Made by a program: the position numbers and the translations under genes. Below are positions 16,586 through 26,135 of a DNA stretch of 52,508 nt, one piece after another. Position 1 is the first letter of the stretch; every line of letters begins with the position of its first letter. The notes under the pieces are model-generated. The model had not been told where the DNA came from. It was given only the letters and a program-made list of their open reading frames with translations, and made no database searches. Origin of the DNA: an uncultured Bacteroidales bacterium (lineage in GTDB: Bacteria; Bacteroidota; Bacteroidia; Bacteroidales; UBA3663); assembly GCA_905235375.1 (NCBI GenBank), contig CAJOLH010000011.1, forward strand, positions 1 through 52,508. Direction: 5' to 3'.

Positions 16586-16593
16586 TATCTTTG
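16586..16593 (+). promoter_or_regulatory. TAnnTTTG promoter for ruvX
   Basis: TATCTTTG followed by CACGC, 23 bp upstream of the ATG at 16617. It probably serves ruvX, def and recA together, since no other -7 element was found before def or recA. Confidence 0.65.
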
Positions 16594-16616
16594 CACGCGA
16601 TTGAAAACAGACCGAT

Positions 16617-17081
16617 ATGGGACGCATCCTCAGCATAGATTATGGACGCAAGCGAACGGGTTTGGCCGTTACCGACCCGTTGCAGATCATTGCCAACGGA
16701 CTGACTACCGTGCCCACACCCGAGTTGGAGAAGTGGATGATGAGCTATATCCCCAAGGAAGGTGTTGAACGCGTCTTGGTAGGGATGCCACGCCGCATGA
16801 GCGGCGAGATGAGCGAGTCGTGGCAATACATCGAGCCATTCCTCAACAGGCTGCATAAGCTGCTGCCCGAACTGCCCATCGAGCTGGTGGATGAGCGCTT
16901 CACCTCGAAGCTCGCCACGCAGACCATCCTGCAGAGCGGTGTGGGCAAGCAACGCCGCAGGGAGGACAAGGGAATGATAGACGAGGTGTCGGCGACCATC
17001 ATCCTCCAGCAGTGGATGGACAATCGGTCAATGCCGGGTTACAAGGCGATGATGTGGCCACTGGGCGAGGAAACTATCTAG
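16617..17081 (+). CDS. ruvX: Putative pre-16S rRNA nuclease / Holliday junction resolvase-like protein (YqgF/RuvX)
   Basis: 154 aa with an RNase H-like fold. The first catalytic Asp8 sits in SIDYGRKRTGLAV; further signatures are VLVGMPRRMSG, ELVDERFTSK with a conserved Asp-Glu, and MIDEVSA near the C-terminus holding the last acidic residues. In E. coli the family member trims pre-16S rRNA 5' ends; a Holliday junction resolvase role was proposed earlier from fold similarity. It begins a probable ruvX-def-recA transcript. Confidence 0.9.
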   Translation: MGRILSIDYGRKRTGLAVTDPLQIIANGLTTVPTPELEKWMMSYIPKEGVERVLVGMPRRMSGEMSESWQYIEPFLNRLHKLLPELPIELVDERFTSKLATQTILQSGVGKQRRREDKGMIDEVSATIILQQWMDNRSMPGYKAMMWPLGEETI

Positions 17082-17084
17082 AAG

Positions 17085-17131
17085 CTCTAGATTGTCTAGA
17101 TTCTCTAGAATATCTAGATAATCTAGATCTA
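17085..17131. repeat. TCTAGA-rich tandem repeat
   Basis: Five or so copies of CTAGAT/TCTAGA in about 45 bp between ruvX and def. The palindromic core may fold, but it looks like a slippage-derived spacer. Confidence 0.7.
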
Positions 17132-17163
17132 AGAAATAAAGAAATCAATAATTAAGAAATAAT

Positions 17164-17718
17164 ATGATACTACCTATTTATTTATACGGCGAGCCTGTGC
17201 TCCGCAAGGAAGCCGAGGATGTGCCGGCTGACTATCCGGACCTTAAGGTTTTGGCCGAAAATATGTTCCAGACGATGGAGAAGGCCAATGGTGTGGGCTT
17301 GGCGGCTCCGCAGGTAGGTCTCGCCTTGAGAATGTTTGTGGTGGATGGCAACGGACTTGCCGAGGATTATCCCGAGTGCCAGGGTATGCGTCGCTGCATG
17401 ATCAATCCGGAGGTTGTGGAAGAGAGCAAGGAGACCAATGTGAAGGATGAGGGCTGTCTTTCAATTCCCGGTGTCTATGAAGGCGTGAAGCGTCCCGACT
17501 GGATTGTGATCAACTACCTTGACGAAAATCTTGTTGAGCACGAGGAGCGAATCGAAGGCTTTGCTGCCCGCATGGTGCTGCATGAGTATGACCACCTCGA
17601 TGGAAAGATGTTCATCGACCGTGTATCCCCTTTGCGCAGACCATTCATCAAGAGCAAGCTTCAGGCTATTCTCAAAGGAAAGAATCACCCTGACTACAAG
17701 CATTGCTCTCTGCGATGA
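17164..17718 (+). CDS. def: Peptide deformylase
   Basis: 184 aa. All three family motifs are intact: GVGLAAPQVG at 43-52, EGCLS with metal-ligand Cys98, and HEYDHLDG with metal ligands His140 and His144 and catalytic Glu141. It removes the formyl group from nascent proteins at the ribosome. It lies 82 bp after ruvX and 56 bp before recA on the same strand. Confidence 0.97.
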   Translation: MILPIYLYGEPVLRKEAEDVPADYPDLKVLAENMFQTMEKANGVGLAAPQVGLALRMFVVDGNGLAEDYPECQGMRRCMINPEVVEESKETNVKDEGCLSIPGVYEGVKRPDWIVINYLDENLVEHEERIEGFAARMVLHEYDHLDGKMFIDRVSPLRRPFIKSKLQAILKGKNHPDYKHCSLR

Positions 17719-17774
17719 CATGGGGGGAGGCGATTCCCATGATTGAATCATTAACTATTTAAATTTCCTAAATA

Positions 17775-18842
17775 ATGGCAAAGGTACAGAAAGAAACAGC
17801 TCCCATGAGCGACAAGATGAAGGCCCTGCAGATGGCGATGGAGAAGATCGACAAGACCTTCGGCAAGGGCTCCATCATGCGCATGGGCGAAGAGAAGGTC
17901 GAGGAAGTAGAGGTTGTCCCTACGGGTTCGATTGGTTTGAATGCAGCACTTGGTGTGGGTGGCTATCCCAAGGGACGCATCATCGAGATTTATGGTCCTG
18001 AATCATCGGGCAAGACCACTTTGGCTATTCATGCTATTGCGGAAGCCCAGAAGAGGGGAGGTATTGCTGCTTTTATCGATGCAGAACATGCTTTCGACCG
18101 TTTCTATGCCGAGAAACTGGGTGTCGATACCGACAACCTTCTTATCTCGCAGCCCGACAATGGTGAGCAGGCTCTCGAAATTGCTGATAACCTGATTCGT
18201 TCGGCTGCTATCGACATTATTGTCATTGACTCGGTGGCTGCCCTGACTCCAAAAGCGGAGATCGAAGGCGATATGGGAGACAACAAGGTGGGTCTGCAGG
18301 CCCGACTGATGAGCCAAGCGTTGCGTAAACTCACTGCCGCCATCAACCAGACCAAGACCGTGTGCATCTTCATCAACCAGCTTCGCGAAAAGATCGGCAT
18401 CATGTTCGGCAATCCGGAGACAACGACAGGCGGCAATGCCTTGAAGTTCTATGCCTCGGTGCGACTCGACATCCGTCGTGTCACCAGCATCAAGTCGGGT
18501 GACCAGGTATTGGGCAATCAGGTGCGCGTGAAGGTTGTCAAGAACAAGGTGGCTCCTCCGTTCCGCAAGGCAGAGTTTGACATCATGTTCGGCGAGGGTA
18601 TCAGTCGTTCAGGCGAGCTCGTCGATCTTGGCGTCGAATATGGCATCATCAAGAAGAGCGGTTCGTTCTTCAGCTACAATGGCACCAAGCTGGCTCAGGG
18701 GCGTGACGCCACAAAGCAGCTCATGCTCGACAATCCCGAACTGGCTGATGAAATCGAGGCTGGTATCATGAGCAAGCTGAAGGGCGCTGTGCTCCCAGAG
18801 GAACCCCTTACGGCAGAAGAGACAGCTGCGAGCGAGTTTTGA
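17775..18842 (+). CDS. recA: Recombinase RecA
   Basis: 355 aa. Walker [10 protein letters not shown] is at 74-82, and further invariant blocks are [32 protein letters not shown] (start of loop L1 region), [31 protein letters not shown] (L2) and NKVAPPF. It forms filaments on single-stranded DNA for strand exchange and the SOS co-protease function. The UmuD-like protease substrate at 50446 shares the window. A strong terminator ends the transcript. Confidence 0.98.
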   Translation: MAKVQKETAPMSDKMKALQMAMEKIDKTFGKGSIMRMGEEKVEEVEVVPTGSIGLNAALGVGGYPKGRIIEIYGPESSGKTTLAIHAIAEAQKRGGIAAFIDAEHAFDRFYAEKLGVDTDNLLISQPDNGEQALEIADNLIRSAAIDIIVIDSVAALTPKAEIEGDMGDNKVGLQARLMSQALRKLTAAINQTKTVCIFINQLREKIGIMFGNPETTTGGNALKFYASVRLDIRRVTSIKSGDQVLGNQVRVKVVKNKVAPPFRKAEFDIMFGEGISRSGELVDLGVEYGIIKKSGSFFSYNGTKLAQGRDATKQLMLDNPELADEIEAGIMSKLKGAVLPEEPLTAEETAASEF

Positions 18843-18865
18843 TTGATTCCCGATAAAAAGAAACC

Positions 18866-18901
18866 AGAGGCAACGTGGTAGCTCTTATTCACGTTGCCTC
18901 T
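18866..18901. terminator. Bidirectional terminator between recA and the T9SS-sorted protein
   Basis: AGAGGCAACGTG (18866-18877) pairs perfectly with CACGTTGCCTCT (18890-18901) around a 12-nt loop, between two converging genes. Confidence 0.85.
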
Positions 18902-18929
18902 GAACTATATAATATGTGTGTGTATGTTT

Positions 18930-19568
18930 CTACTTGATTACCACCTTGCGCGAAGTGCCGTTCTGCTTGATGATGTAGATGCCCTTGGTTAGACCCATGG
19001 TGCTTTCGGCAATCTTCTTTCCGCAGAGGTTATAGACTTCCATCCTGTTGCTTTCGCTGCTCACCTTATTGAGACCCATGGCATCGGTGTCGAATACTAC
19101 AGTGATAGTAGCACAATCATCGGGGTCAAGGGTGCAATATGCTTTGAGTTCGATAGAACCTTTGAAGGTCTTGGCATCGAAAACCATGGCATGAAGCCAG
19201 TTCTTGTCCTTCTCAACGGTGCCACCTGCCGATACGTTATCTTTGTAGGTGGTGGTTAGCTCATTGCCATCGGATGGCCATGCCATGCAATTACCATTGG
19301 GGCAGAATTCTATGCTTGGATTGTAGTTTTCGATTCCGATGCAGGTGAGCGAAAGCTTGGATGCGTCTTCGCTGACATTCTTGACATAGATGGCTGCCTG
19401 CATCTCAATCATGAAGTCGTAATCCTCATATTCGGAAATGGTGATTGAACCACCATTCGGGATGACCTCATCGCCATACATGAAGGCGAATGTCGTCTCC
19501 TCCTGAGCCATCAAGGCAGAGGAGCAGAAAAGGATTGCTAATATAGTAGAGTAGAATTTCTTCATCAT
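18930..19568 (-). CDS. Secreted protein with type IX secretion sorting domain
   Basis: 212 aa from the tandem ATGs at 19563-19568. A Sec signal peptide (MKKFYSTILAILFCSSALMAQ) is cleaved after ALMAQ or nearby. The last ~70 residues have the type A C-terminal sorting domain: VYNLCGKKIAEST, then LTKGIYIIKQNGTSRKVVIK, where MEVYNLCGKKI and GIYIIK are the usual anchors. The middle ~120 residues look all-beta, with cysteine pairs (CIGIENYNPSIEFCPNGNC, YCTLDPDDC), and match no family I know. It should be exported through T9SS and attached to the outer membrane surface; function unknown. Confidence 0.85.
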   Translation of the reverse strand: MMKKFYSTILAILFCSSALMAQEETTFAFMYGDEVIPNGGSITISEYEDYDFMIEMQAAIYVKNVSEDASKLSLTCIGIENYNPSIEFCPNGNCMAWPSDGNELTTTYKDNVSAGGTVEKDKNWLHAMVFDAKTFKGSIELKAYCTLDPDDCATITVVFDTDAMGLNKVSSESNRMEVYNLCGKKIAESTMGLTKGIYIIKQNGTSRKVVIK

Positions 19569-19598
19569 GCTTCGTGTATTTGATTCATATATCGGGTG

Positions 19599-19606
19599 CA
19601 AATTTA
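19599..19606 (-). promoter_or_regulatory. TAnnTTTG promoter for the T9SS-sorted protein
   Basis: TAAATTTG followed by CACCC on the minus strand, 30 bp upstream of the ATG pair. Confidence 0.55.
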
Positions 19607-19703
19607 CTTGTTTTTATTAAATAATGCAAATATTTTGAGAAAAAAATGCTATCTTGCACAATAAATACCTTGAATTGCAGCCAATGGTTGCCAAAAAGTG
19701 CAA

Positions 19704-20738
19704 TTATTGCTTGATGCGGCGTTCATTTTCCTTCTTGCTCGACAACATTCCGCATGCTGCATAGATGTCTTCTCCACGTGAGGCACGGATGGTGGTCATC
19801 AGTCCATGCTGGCAAAGATAGTCGCGGAAAGACTCCATTGCTTTGATGTCGGAGGTTTGGAGATCCACATCGGGAATGGCATGGAAACGGATGAGGTTGA
19901 CCTTGCAAGGCAGTCCCTTGAGCAGATGTAGCAGCTCCTGAGCATGGCGAATGTCATCGTTTACGCCACGGAAGACGATGTATTCGAAAGTGAGTTCGCG
20001 CTGATGCGTCCAGTCGTACGACCTGAGCAGTGCGATGACTTCACTGATGGGGTAAGCCCCTTGGACGGGCATCAGCTTTTGGCGTTCGTCGGCAAAGGGG
20101 GAGTGGATGGAGACGGCGAGGTTGCAAAGGCTCTCGCGCAAGAAGTCGGCGAGGTGCTGCATCTGTCCGATGGTCGATACGGTGACGCGTTTCGGGCTCC
20201 ACGCCATTCCCCAAGGGGCTGTGATGATGTCGAGCGCCTTGCGGAGTTCCTCCCAGTTGTCGAGCGGCTCGCCCATGCCCATGAAGACGAGGTTGGTGAG
20301 CGTCAGCGACTCGGGAATGGCGAATATCTGGTTGATGATCTGGTGAGAGGTGAGTTGCCCGTTGAAGCCCTGCTTGCCGGTCATGCAGAAATAGCAATGC
20401 ATCTTGCAGCCGATCTGACTGGAGATGCAGAGGGTGGCGCGCTCATGTTCGGGCAGGTAAACCGTCTCGATGTGCTTGCCTACGGGTGTGGCAAAGAGGT
20501 AACGGATGGTCCCGTCCTTCGAGCGGGCTGAATCGGCAGGCTCTTCGTATCCTACGGCATAGCCGGCAGCCGTGAGTCGGGCACGATTGTCCTTCGAAAG
20601 ATTGGTCATTTCGTCGATGGTGTGTGCCCGTTTCACATAGAGCCATTGTGCCATCTGCTTGGCAGCGAATTTCGGCATACCGAGCGCAGTGGTGATGTCC
20701 TGCAGTTCAGCTAAGGTCTTGCCTAAGAGTGGGGTCAT
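19704..20738 (-). CDS. rlmN: Dual-specificity RNA methyltransferase RlmN
   Basis: 344 aa from ATG 20738. The radical-SAM cluster ligands are Cys111, Cys115 and Cys118 (IGCKMHCYFCMTGKQGF); also visible are GMGEPLDN, VTVSTIG, LAVSIHSP and the late AACGML, whose Cys is the methyl-carrying residue region. It methylates A2503 of 23S rRNA and A37 of some tRNAs. An upstream ATG at 20819 overlaps the preceding gene's stop, but that frame would cross a terminator hairpin and lacks family similarity before MTPLLGKTLAELQ, so the internal start is preferred. Confidence 0.93.
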   Translation of the reverse strand: MTPLLGKTLAELQDITTALGMPKFAAKQMAQWLYVKRAHTIDEMTNLSKDNRARLTAAGYAVGYEEPADSARSKDGTIRYLFATPVGKHIETVYLPEHERATLCISSQIGCKMHCYFCMTGKQGFNGQLTSHQIINQIFAIPESLTLTNLVFMGMGEPLDNWEELRKALDIITAPWGMAWSPKRVTVSTIGQMQHLADFLRESLCNLAVSIHSPFADERQKLMPVQGAYPISEVIALLRSYDWTHQRELTFEYIVFRGVNDDIRHAQELLHLLKGLPCKVNLIRFHAIPDVDLQTSDIKAMESFRDYLCQHGLMTTIRASRGEDIYAACGMLSSKKENERRIKQ

Positions 20739-20756
20739 GGTTTTCTGTTGGGAATG

Positions 20757-20788
20757 GAAAAGGACGGGCACTGGCTGTCCGTCCTTTT
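20757..20788 (-). terminator. Terminator after the PpiD-like gene
   Basis: AAAAGGACGG pairs with CCGTCCTTTT around an 11-nt loop in the 77-bp gap between the foldase gene and rlmN. On the minus strand the stem ends in a U-rich arm. Since no promoter is visible for rlmN, it may act as an attenuating, partly read-through terminator. Confidence 0.75.
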
Positions 20789-20815
20789 TATTAGGGTGAT
20801 TAAGATGAAATCTGA

Positions 20816-22903
20816 TCAATAGAAGTTGATGCGGTTGTCCTCGATCTTGGCATTGTTCTGAAGCACCTGAAGGGCGCCATTGGCAGCCTGAGCGTAGTCG
20901 CGGCTGCGACCTACGGTCTCCAGACGAGCCTTCTCGTCGTAGGTGAGGCCCTTGTCGTTCTTGTTGAGCAGTTGGAGGGCTACAACCACGTTGCGACCAG
21001 CTACGGTAAGCACGTCACCTGGATTGGCCTTGAGGGCGGCCTCGAAGATCTTGGGTTCGGAACCGAGACCTACTACATTGTTGAGGTTGAAGTTGACGAA
21101 CTTGGCGGTGTCAATGCTTGCACCATTGAAGGCAGCGGCATAGCCAGCGAGGGTCTTGTCAGCAACGGCATCGAAGTCAGCACTGAGCTTCTCGACCTTC
21201 TTGAGCGGGAGAACGTTGAACTGCGAGATCTGCTTGTAGAAGACGGTGTCGTTGATGTCGAGATAACCACTCTCGATGTCACCAGTGATGGCTACCACAA
21301 GGAGGTTGTCGCCAGTCTCGATGATGTCGCTGACGTCGCCCTTCTTGTTCTGGAAGGCGAACTGCACAGCTCTGCGAGCGTCCTGCACACCACCTACATT
21401 ATAAGAGGTGGAGTAGAGGGTGGTGGGCATCATCATGAAGCCCTCAGCACGTGCGCTGTCCATCATGGAGCGGATGTCCTTATAGGTGGTGAGGAAGCGG
21501 TTGAGCTTGCCATATTCCTCGCCGCGTGTGCGGGTGGAAGGATAGACTTCATTGGCATAGATGGCTACCTTGGCAAGAGCTACGGGAGCGGTCTTTCCGG
21601 TCACCTTGCATACGAAGTGAGCATTGTCGTTCATGTCGTAGATGAAGGTGCTGCCTATGGCACTCTGGCGAATCTTGTTACGGAGTTCATCGCCGAAGTT
21701 CTGAAGGAGCGAAGGATCCTGCATCCAGCCTACGAACTTCTGCTGCTGGTTGTAGGAAGCGAGCGCAGTGTTGGCATTAGTGGCAGCTGCAAGCACGGCC
21801 TTGATGCTGTCGGCTTCGGTGGTGGTGGGAACGACAACCATGGCCAGTTCGATGGAATCGGGAGCAACGGTCTTGTCGAGTATGCGAGCCATCATGTAGT
21901 AGTCGCCATTCTCGCGATGTGGTTCGAGGATAGCGCCAACACCATTGTTCTGCACGAACTCGCGGGTGTCGCCTTCAAAACCACTGACGGGCACCCAAGC
22001 ATCCATATAGGATACCGAAGAGTTACCGTTCACGAGCTCGGCTACCTCGTCGGTAGTGGCAAACTCGTCACGCAGGGCCTTGATGTCGGCTTCTGCCTGA
22101 GCATAATCCTCGTCGCTGGGACGAAGGGCTACATTGATATAGCTTACATTGCGGCGCTCGGCATTGAGCTTGTAATTGCGCTTGGTGCTGTTGTAGTACT
22201 TCTCAACGTCGTTCTTGCTGACGCTGACTACAGAGTCGGGAACGCTGCTGGCATACTGCTTGACGTATGCGAAGGTGCACTCGGTGTTGTCGCCGTTGAA
22301 GTTGTCCTTGGCCTCCAGTTTGTTGGGGGTAACGGCAGCAGCTACGAGGCCGGTATATTTCTCGACCAGTCGGTTCAGTGTCACCTGCTCCTCGATTTCC
22401 ATCCAGTTCTGCTCCGAGAAGAAGGGATTCTGCTGTGCAGCCTGATCGAAACCGTCGTTGGTGATGAGGTTAACGAAGTAGGAAACAACTTGAGGAGCCT
22501 GCTGACCGAACATTTGGGTAAGGACGGGCGATATGTTCTGACCCTGTACGAGCTCATTGATCTCGTCCTTGGTAATGGTAAGGCCGAACTTCTCGCAAGC
22601 CTTTTCGATAAGCTTCTTGGTGACGATCTCCTGATAAACCTGGTTGTTGAGCTGCTGGGTGCTCTGGTTGTCAAGCTCCTGGCCCTGCATGGCCTTCATA
22701 AAGTCCTGACGACGCTGGCGAGCAGCCTCGTATTCTTCGTAGGTCACTTTCTGTCCGTCGATGGTCACGACCTTGTCGCGTCGGCTCTGCATGATGGAGC
22801 TGGAGCTTGTAATCAAATCTCCGACAATGAATGCTACCATTGCCAAACCCACGATAACCAAGAGGAGAATGGAATGGTTTCTGATGCGTTGTAATACTGC
22901 CAT
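20816..22903 (-). CDS. ppiD: PpiD-like periplasmic peptidyl-prolyl isomerase / foldase
   Basis: 695 aa. One membrane anchor near the N-terminus (ILLLVIVGLAMVAFIVGDLI, about 12-31) is followed by a SurA-N-type chaperone domain (VTIDGQKVTYEEYEAARQRRQDF and the helical region to ~170). The rest holds one or two parvulin-like segments (around KDGDVSDII-type NKKGDVSDIIETGDNLLVVAITG and the C-terminal NPGDVLTVAGRNVVVAL). It is predicted to assist folding of exported proteins from the inner membrane. In Bacteroidota it sits beside the CNNM/CBS and lptC genes, as here. The parvulin active site looks degenerate, so chaperone activity is the safer inference. Confidence 0.87.
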   Translation of the reverse strand: MAVLQRIRNHSILLLVIVGLAMVAFIVGDLITSSSSIMQSRRDKVVTIDGQKVTYEEYEAARQRRQDFMKAMQGQELDNQSTQQLNNQVYQEIVTKKLIEKACEKFGLTITKDEINELVQGQNISPVLTQMFGQQAPQVVSYFVNLITNDGFDQAAQQNPFFSEQNWMEIEEQVTLNRLVEKYTGLVAAAVTPNKLEAKDNFNGDNTECTFAYVKQYASSVPDSVVSVSKNDVEKYYNSTKRNYKLNAERRNVSYINVALRPSDEDYAQAEADIKALRDEFATTDEVAELVNGNSSVSYMDAWVPVSGFEGDTREFVQNNGVGAILEPHRENGDYYMMARILDKTVAPDSIELAMVVVPTTTEADSIKAVLAAATNANTALASYNQQQKFVGWMQDPSLLQNFGDELRNKIRQSAIGSTFIYDMNDNAHFVCKVTGKTAPVALAKVAIYANEVYPSTRTRGEEYGKLNRFLTTYKDIRSMMDSARAEGFMMMPTTLYSTSYNVGGVQDARRAVQFAFQNKKGDVSDIIETGDNLLVVAITGDIESGYLDINDTVFYKQISQFNVLPLKKVEKLSADFDAVADKTLAGYAAAFNGASIDTAKFVNFNLNNVVGLGSEPKIFEAALKANPGDVLTVAGRNVVVALQLLNKNDKGLTYDEKARLETVGRSRDYAQAANGALQVLQNNAKIEDNRINFY

Positions 22904-23067
22904 TTGTTTAAATGTATTTTGTTATAATTATTTTTCTGAATTCAGACCACTTCTTTATAAAAGTGGGCAAAATCGGACGCGAATATACATAATTTATTTT
23001 AATAGGAGAACAAATTTGCATTTTTTTTTGCGAAAATTGTGTAATTTTATTTCAATTCCATCAATTA

Positions 23068-24405
23068 TCACTCTTCACTTGGCAAATTTGACAGCCTAAC
23101 GAGTTCGATTTTGGTCGCACTGGTCTTGGTGACAGTCAGACGGACGTGCTCGTCGTCGAGCAGTATGGAGTCGCCCGTCTTGGGCATTGTCTGCAGATGG
23201 TGGAGAATGAGGCCTGCCAGGGTCTGGTATTCGTCGCTCTCAGGCAGGTTGAGTTCGAGATCCTCGTTGATGTGGCTTATCTCAAGGCGTCCGCTGAGAT
23301 CCCATTCGTGGTCGTTCACCTTGTTTTCGATCAGTTGCACCTGGTCGTGTTCGTCCTCGATGTCACCGATGATCTCTTCGAAGAGGTCTTCCATGGTGAT
23401 GACGCCAGCCGTGCCTCCAAACTCATCAACGACAGCGGCAATCGACTTCTTGCGCTCCATCAGCATACGCAAAAGTTTTGGTGCAGCCATCGACTCTGGG
23501 ACAAAGATGATGGGGATGATCTTCTGTTGCCACTGGTGGGGACGACGGAACATCTCGCTCGAATGTATGTAGCCGATAAGGTTGTCGATGTCCTCCTTAT
23601 AGACGGGAATCTTCGAGTAGCCGGTTTCGACAAAGAGCTGGTTGAGCTCCTTGAAGGATGTATCGACAGAGACTGCCGTGAGTTCGGAACGCGGAATCAT
23701 ACAGTCGCGCACCTTGACTTCCGAGAAGTCGAGGACGTTCTTGAAGAGCTGGAGCTCCTGCAGGTTGTCGTCTTCATCGGCCTTGCCAGGGTTGCTGTGG
23801 GTCCGGGCCCTCGTTTCGGTCTTCTCGTCATCGTCATCATCGGCATTCTCGATGCCTTTTTGCACGAAGAAGTCAAGATCGACGCGCGTGAGAACACCCT
23901 GCTTCTCCTTGATGATAGGCATACCGAAGAGCCGTAGGATGCCGTGGCTCAACATGGTGCTGAAGAGCGAAATGGGGGAGAGGATCCAGTATATCAGCCA
24001 CAACGGGACGGCAAAGATACGCAGCATCATGTTGGGGTTCAACTTGAAGAGCGTCTTGGGAAGATACTCGGCGGTGAAGAGGATGATGATGGTCGAAAGG
24101 ATGGTTTGGGTGAGCACTACCACGAAGTCATTCTCCGAGAAGTATTCGCGGATGGGTGGCTCCATGAGCTGTGCCATCAGGATGCCATAGATGATGAGCG
24201 CAATATTGTTGCCCACCAGCATGGTGCTGATGTAGCGTTCGGAGTGGTTGTAGAAGTATTGCAGAATGCGTGCAGTCCAACCGCCCTCCTGCTTGTCGAG
24301 TTCGAGGCGGATGCGGTCGGCAGAAATGAATGCCATCTCCATGCCGCTGAACAACGCACTGAACAAGAGCGTCAACGCGATGCAGAACAATAGGGTGTAA
24401 CTCAT
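23068..24405 (-). CDS. CNNM/CBS-pair/CorC_HlyC membrane protein (hemolysin family, GldE-like)
   Basis: 445 aa. An N-terminal DUF21/CNNM membrane domain (about 1-165; FSGMEMAFISADRIRLEL and LVGNNIALIIYG) is followed by an acidic linker (DDDDEKTETR), two CBS motifs (IPRSELTAVSVDTSFKEL; RRPHQWQQKIIPIIFVPESM) with VVDEFGGTAGVITMEDLFEEIIGDIEDEHD between, and a C-terminal transporter-associated domain. Relatives handle magnesium or cobalt efflux; in gliding Bacteroidota the homologue is named GldE. The true role here is not shown. Its start overlaps the lptC stop by 4 bp, which suggests translational coupling. Confidence 0.88.
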   Translation of the reverse strand: MSYTLLFCIALTLLFSALFSGMEMAFISADRIRLELDKQEGGWTARILQYFYNHSERYISTMLVGNNIALIIYGILMAQLMEPPIREYFSENDFVVVLTQTILSTIIILFTAEYLPKTLFKLNPNMMLRIFAVPLWLIYWILSPISLFSTMLSHGILRLFGMPIIKEKQGVLTRVDLDFFVQKGIENADDDDDEKTETRARTHSNPGKADEDDNLQELQLFKNVLDFSEVKVRDCMIPRSELTAVSVDTSFKELNQLFVETGYSKIPVYKEDIDNLIGYIHSSEMFRRPHQWQQKIIPIIFVPESMAAPKLLRMLMERKKSIAAVVDEFGGTAGVITMEDLFEEIIGDIEDEHDQVQLIENKVNDHEWDLSGRLEISHINEDLELNLPESDEYQTLAGLILHHLQTMPKTGDSILLDDEHVRLTVTKTSATKIELVRLSNLPSEE

Positions 24406-25160
24406 CTTTTGTTATCGAAAGGTATATTCTTTGGCGAACCCGTGCGGTTGCGGCGCTGTCGTGCCAATGCGGCCTTGTCCTGCGGTGTCAACGGTTCGGC
24501 CTGGATAGTGTCGGCTGAGGAAATGTCGTCAGGCTCATCGTTTTCGACAAGATGCTCACCGTCATCGGAGGTCATGTCCTCATAGTTGCCCCTTGAGCCA
24601 TCCTGTTGGCGCATCTCGAAAATGCCGGTGGTCTGACGTATCTCGTATTCGGTGAAGGATTCGTTGCTGTTGAAACCGAAGCCTTCCAGAATGTCGCGGT
24701 TGCGTTCGATGTGGATGAAGGAATCGCTATAGACGGTGTGCTTCTTCATGTCCCAATAGAGTTCCTCGGTATTGAACTTCTCGCCCTTGGTGTTCGACAC
24801 ACGCACGTTGCCTATCAGGTGCCATTGCTGCTCCTTCTCGTAATGATAGGCGGTGTCGGCCTGCAGTTTGCCGGTGGGCTGAAGCTCGTCGTCGAGTTGT
24901 AGCAGCTCAATGCCCTCGGGGAAGTACCAGTAGGATTTCTTCGCATCGAGGTTATAGGTGTACCAGATAGGCGTATTGGCGTGATAGCGTATCACACCCG
25001 AATCGGAGACCAGCATGGAGACATCGGTGGTCACCATGCCGGGTATCTTCGAATAGTCCTCCTCATCGGCGGTTCCTGCATCCCTACTCCCGTCCTGCTG
25101 GCAACCGGCAACGATCGAGCAGACTAAAAGGAAGAATAGGAACGAAAATATTTTATGCAT
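24402..25160 (-). CDS. lptC: LPS export protein LptC (lipoprotein form)
   Basis: 252 aa. A lipoprotein signal with lipobox VAGC (Cys20) is followed by the LptC/OstA-like beta fold: [19 protein letters not shown], then [23 protein letters not shown] and [22 protein letters not shown]. LptC passes lipopolysaccharide from the inner-membrane LptBFG pump to LptA. In Proteobacteria it has a membrane helix; the lipoprotein form is usual in Bacteroidota. The last ~50 residues are acidic and look disordered. It leads the operon lptC-CNNM-ppiD from the promoter at 25241. Confidence 0.87.
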   Translation of the reverse strand: MHKIFSFLFFLLVCSIVAGCQQDGSRDAGTADEEDYSKIPGMVTTDVSMLVSDSGVIRYHANTPIWYTYNLDAKKSYWYFPEGIELLQLDDELQPTGKLQADTAYHYEKEQQWHLIGNVRVSNTKGEKFNTEELYWDMKKHTVYSDSFIHIERNRDILEGFGFNSNESFTEYEIRQTTGIFEMRQQDGSRGNYEDMTSDDGEHLVENDEPDDISSADTIQAEPLTPQDKAALARQRRNRTGSPKNIPFDNKR

Positions 25161-25235
25161 TTTTATGCTTTGTTAGTGCCAAAAACCTTGAAATCGGAGT
25201 ATTTTCACGTTTTTTTGGATGATTTTCTACTTTTG

Positions 25236-25273
25236 CGGTGCAAAGATACATATTTTTTTGTATCTTTGCACAC
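25236..25273. promoter_or_regulatory. Divergent promoter pair between lptC and thyA
   Basis: TATCTTTG occurs on the minus strand at 25241-25248 and on the plus strand at 25261-25268. Together they form a perfect inverted repeat, GTGCAAAGATACA facing TGTATCTTTGCAC, with a 12-bp centre. The two polymerase footprints would overlap, so lptC and thyA transcription may interfere. Confidence 0.75.
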
Positions 25274-25337
25274 GAAAGCCGAAAAAAATATCTTTTCTAT
25301 TGTCTTTATTTATAAAATCCACGCAATTGCACTACGT

Positions 25338-26135
25338 ATGAAACAGTATTTAGACCTTATACAACGAGTTCTTGATGAGGGCGTCCGTAAGGAAGACCGC
25401 ACCGGAACAGGCACAATCAGCGTCTTCGGCCATCAGATGCGGTTCGACCTCAGCGAGGGCTTCCCGCTCGTCACCACCAAGAAGATGTTCACACGTGGCA
25501 TCATCGAAGAATTGCTGTGGTTTATCAGCGGTTCGACCAACAAGAAGGTGCTTCAAGAGAAGAACGTCCACATCTGGGATTCCTGGGGCGATGACGAAAC
25601 AGGAGAGCTCGGACCTGTCTATGGAAAGCAGTGGCGCGACTGGGAGGGTAACAACGGCAAGCATTACGACCAGCTGATGATGGCAGTCGATGCTATCAGG
25701 AATAATCCCGATTCACGCCGCATCATCGTCAGTTCGTGGCATGTCGAAGAAATTGACCGCATGGGGCTTCCTCCCTGTCATTGCTTCTACCAGTTCTATG
25801 TGTCGGGTGGCAAGCTGTCGCTGCAGCTCTATCAGCGTTCGGCGGACATCTTCCTGGGTGTGCCGTTCAATATTGCCAGTTATGCCCTGCTGCTCCTGAT
25901 GACGGCACAGGTTACCGGTTTGCAGCCAGGCAGCTTTGTTCATACTTTGGGCGATGCCCATATCTATATCAATCATCTCGATCAGGTGCGTCTGCAGCTC
26001 TCCCGCACACCCTTTGCATTGCCCACTATGCAGCTCAATCCCGATATCAGCGATCTTCGCGATTTCCGTATCAACGATTTCACGCTTACCAACTATCAGT
26101 GTCATCCAGCCATTAAGGGAGTTGTTTCCGTATGA
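25338..26135 (+). CDS. thyA: Thymidylate synthase
   Basis: 265 aa from ATG 25338, the length of E. coli ThyA. Signatures are [27 protein letters not shown], the catalytic Cys147 in [30 protein letters not shown] and HLDQVRLQL. It methylates dUMP to dTMP with methylene-tetrahydrofolate. An upstream frame from 25155 crosses the divergent promoters and is not used. No folA follows; instead its stop overlaps the start of a sugar transferase gene. Confidence 0.97.
   Translation: MKQYLDLIQRVLDEGVRKEDRTGTGTISVFGHQMRFDLSEGFPLVTTKKMFTRGIIEELLWFISGSTNKKVLQEKNVHIWDSWGDDETGELGPVYGKQWRDWEGNNGKHYDQLMMAVDAIRNNPDSRRIIVSSWHVEEIDRMGLPPCHCFYQFYVSGGKLSLQLYQRSADIFLGVPFNIASYALLLLMTAQVTGLQPGSFVHTLGDAHIYINHLDQVRLQLSRTPFALPTMQLNPDISDLRDFRINDFTLTNYQCHPAIKGVVSV

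Noticed and set aside
20739..20819. Longer rlmN start overlapping the foldase stop
   Set aside because: The extra 27 codons span the terminator hairpin, and RlmN similarity begins at MTPLLGKTL.
20972..22894. 640-codon plus-strand frame
   Set aside because: It is antisense to the PpiD-like gene, which has a clear signal anchor and family features; the opposite frame has low-complexity Gly/Val-rich composition.
25155..25337. N-terminal extension of thyA
   Set aside because: It crosses the divergent promoters; ThyA length and start fit ATG 25338.
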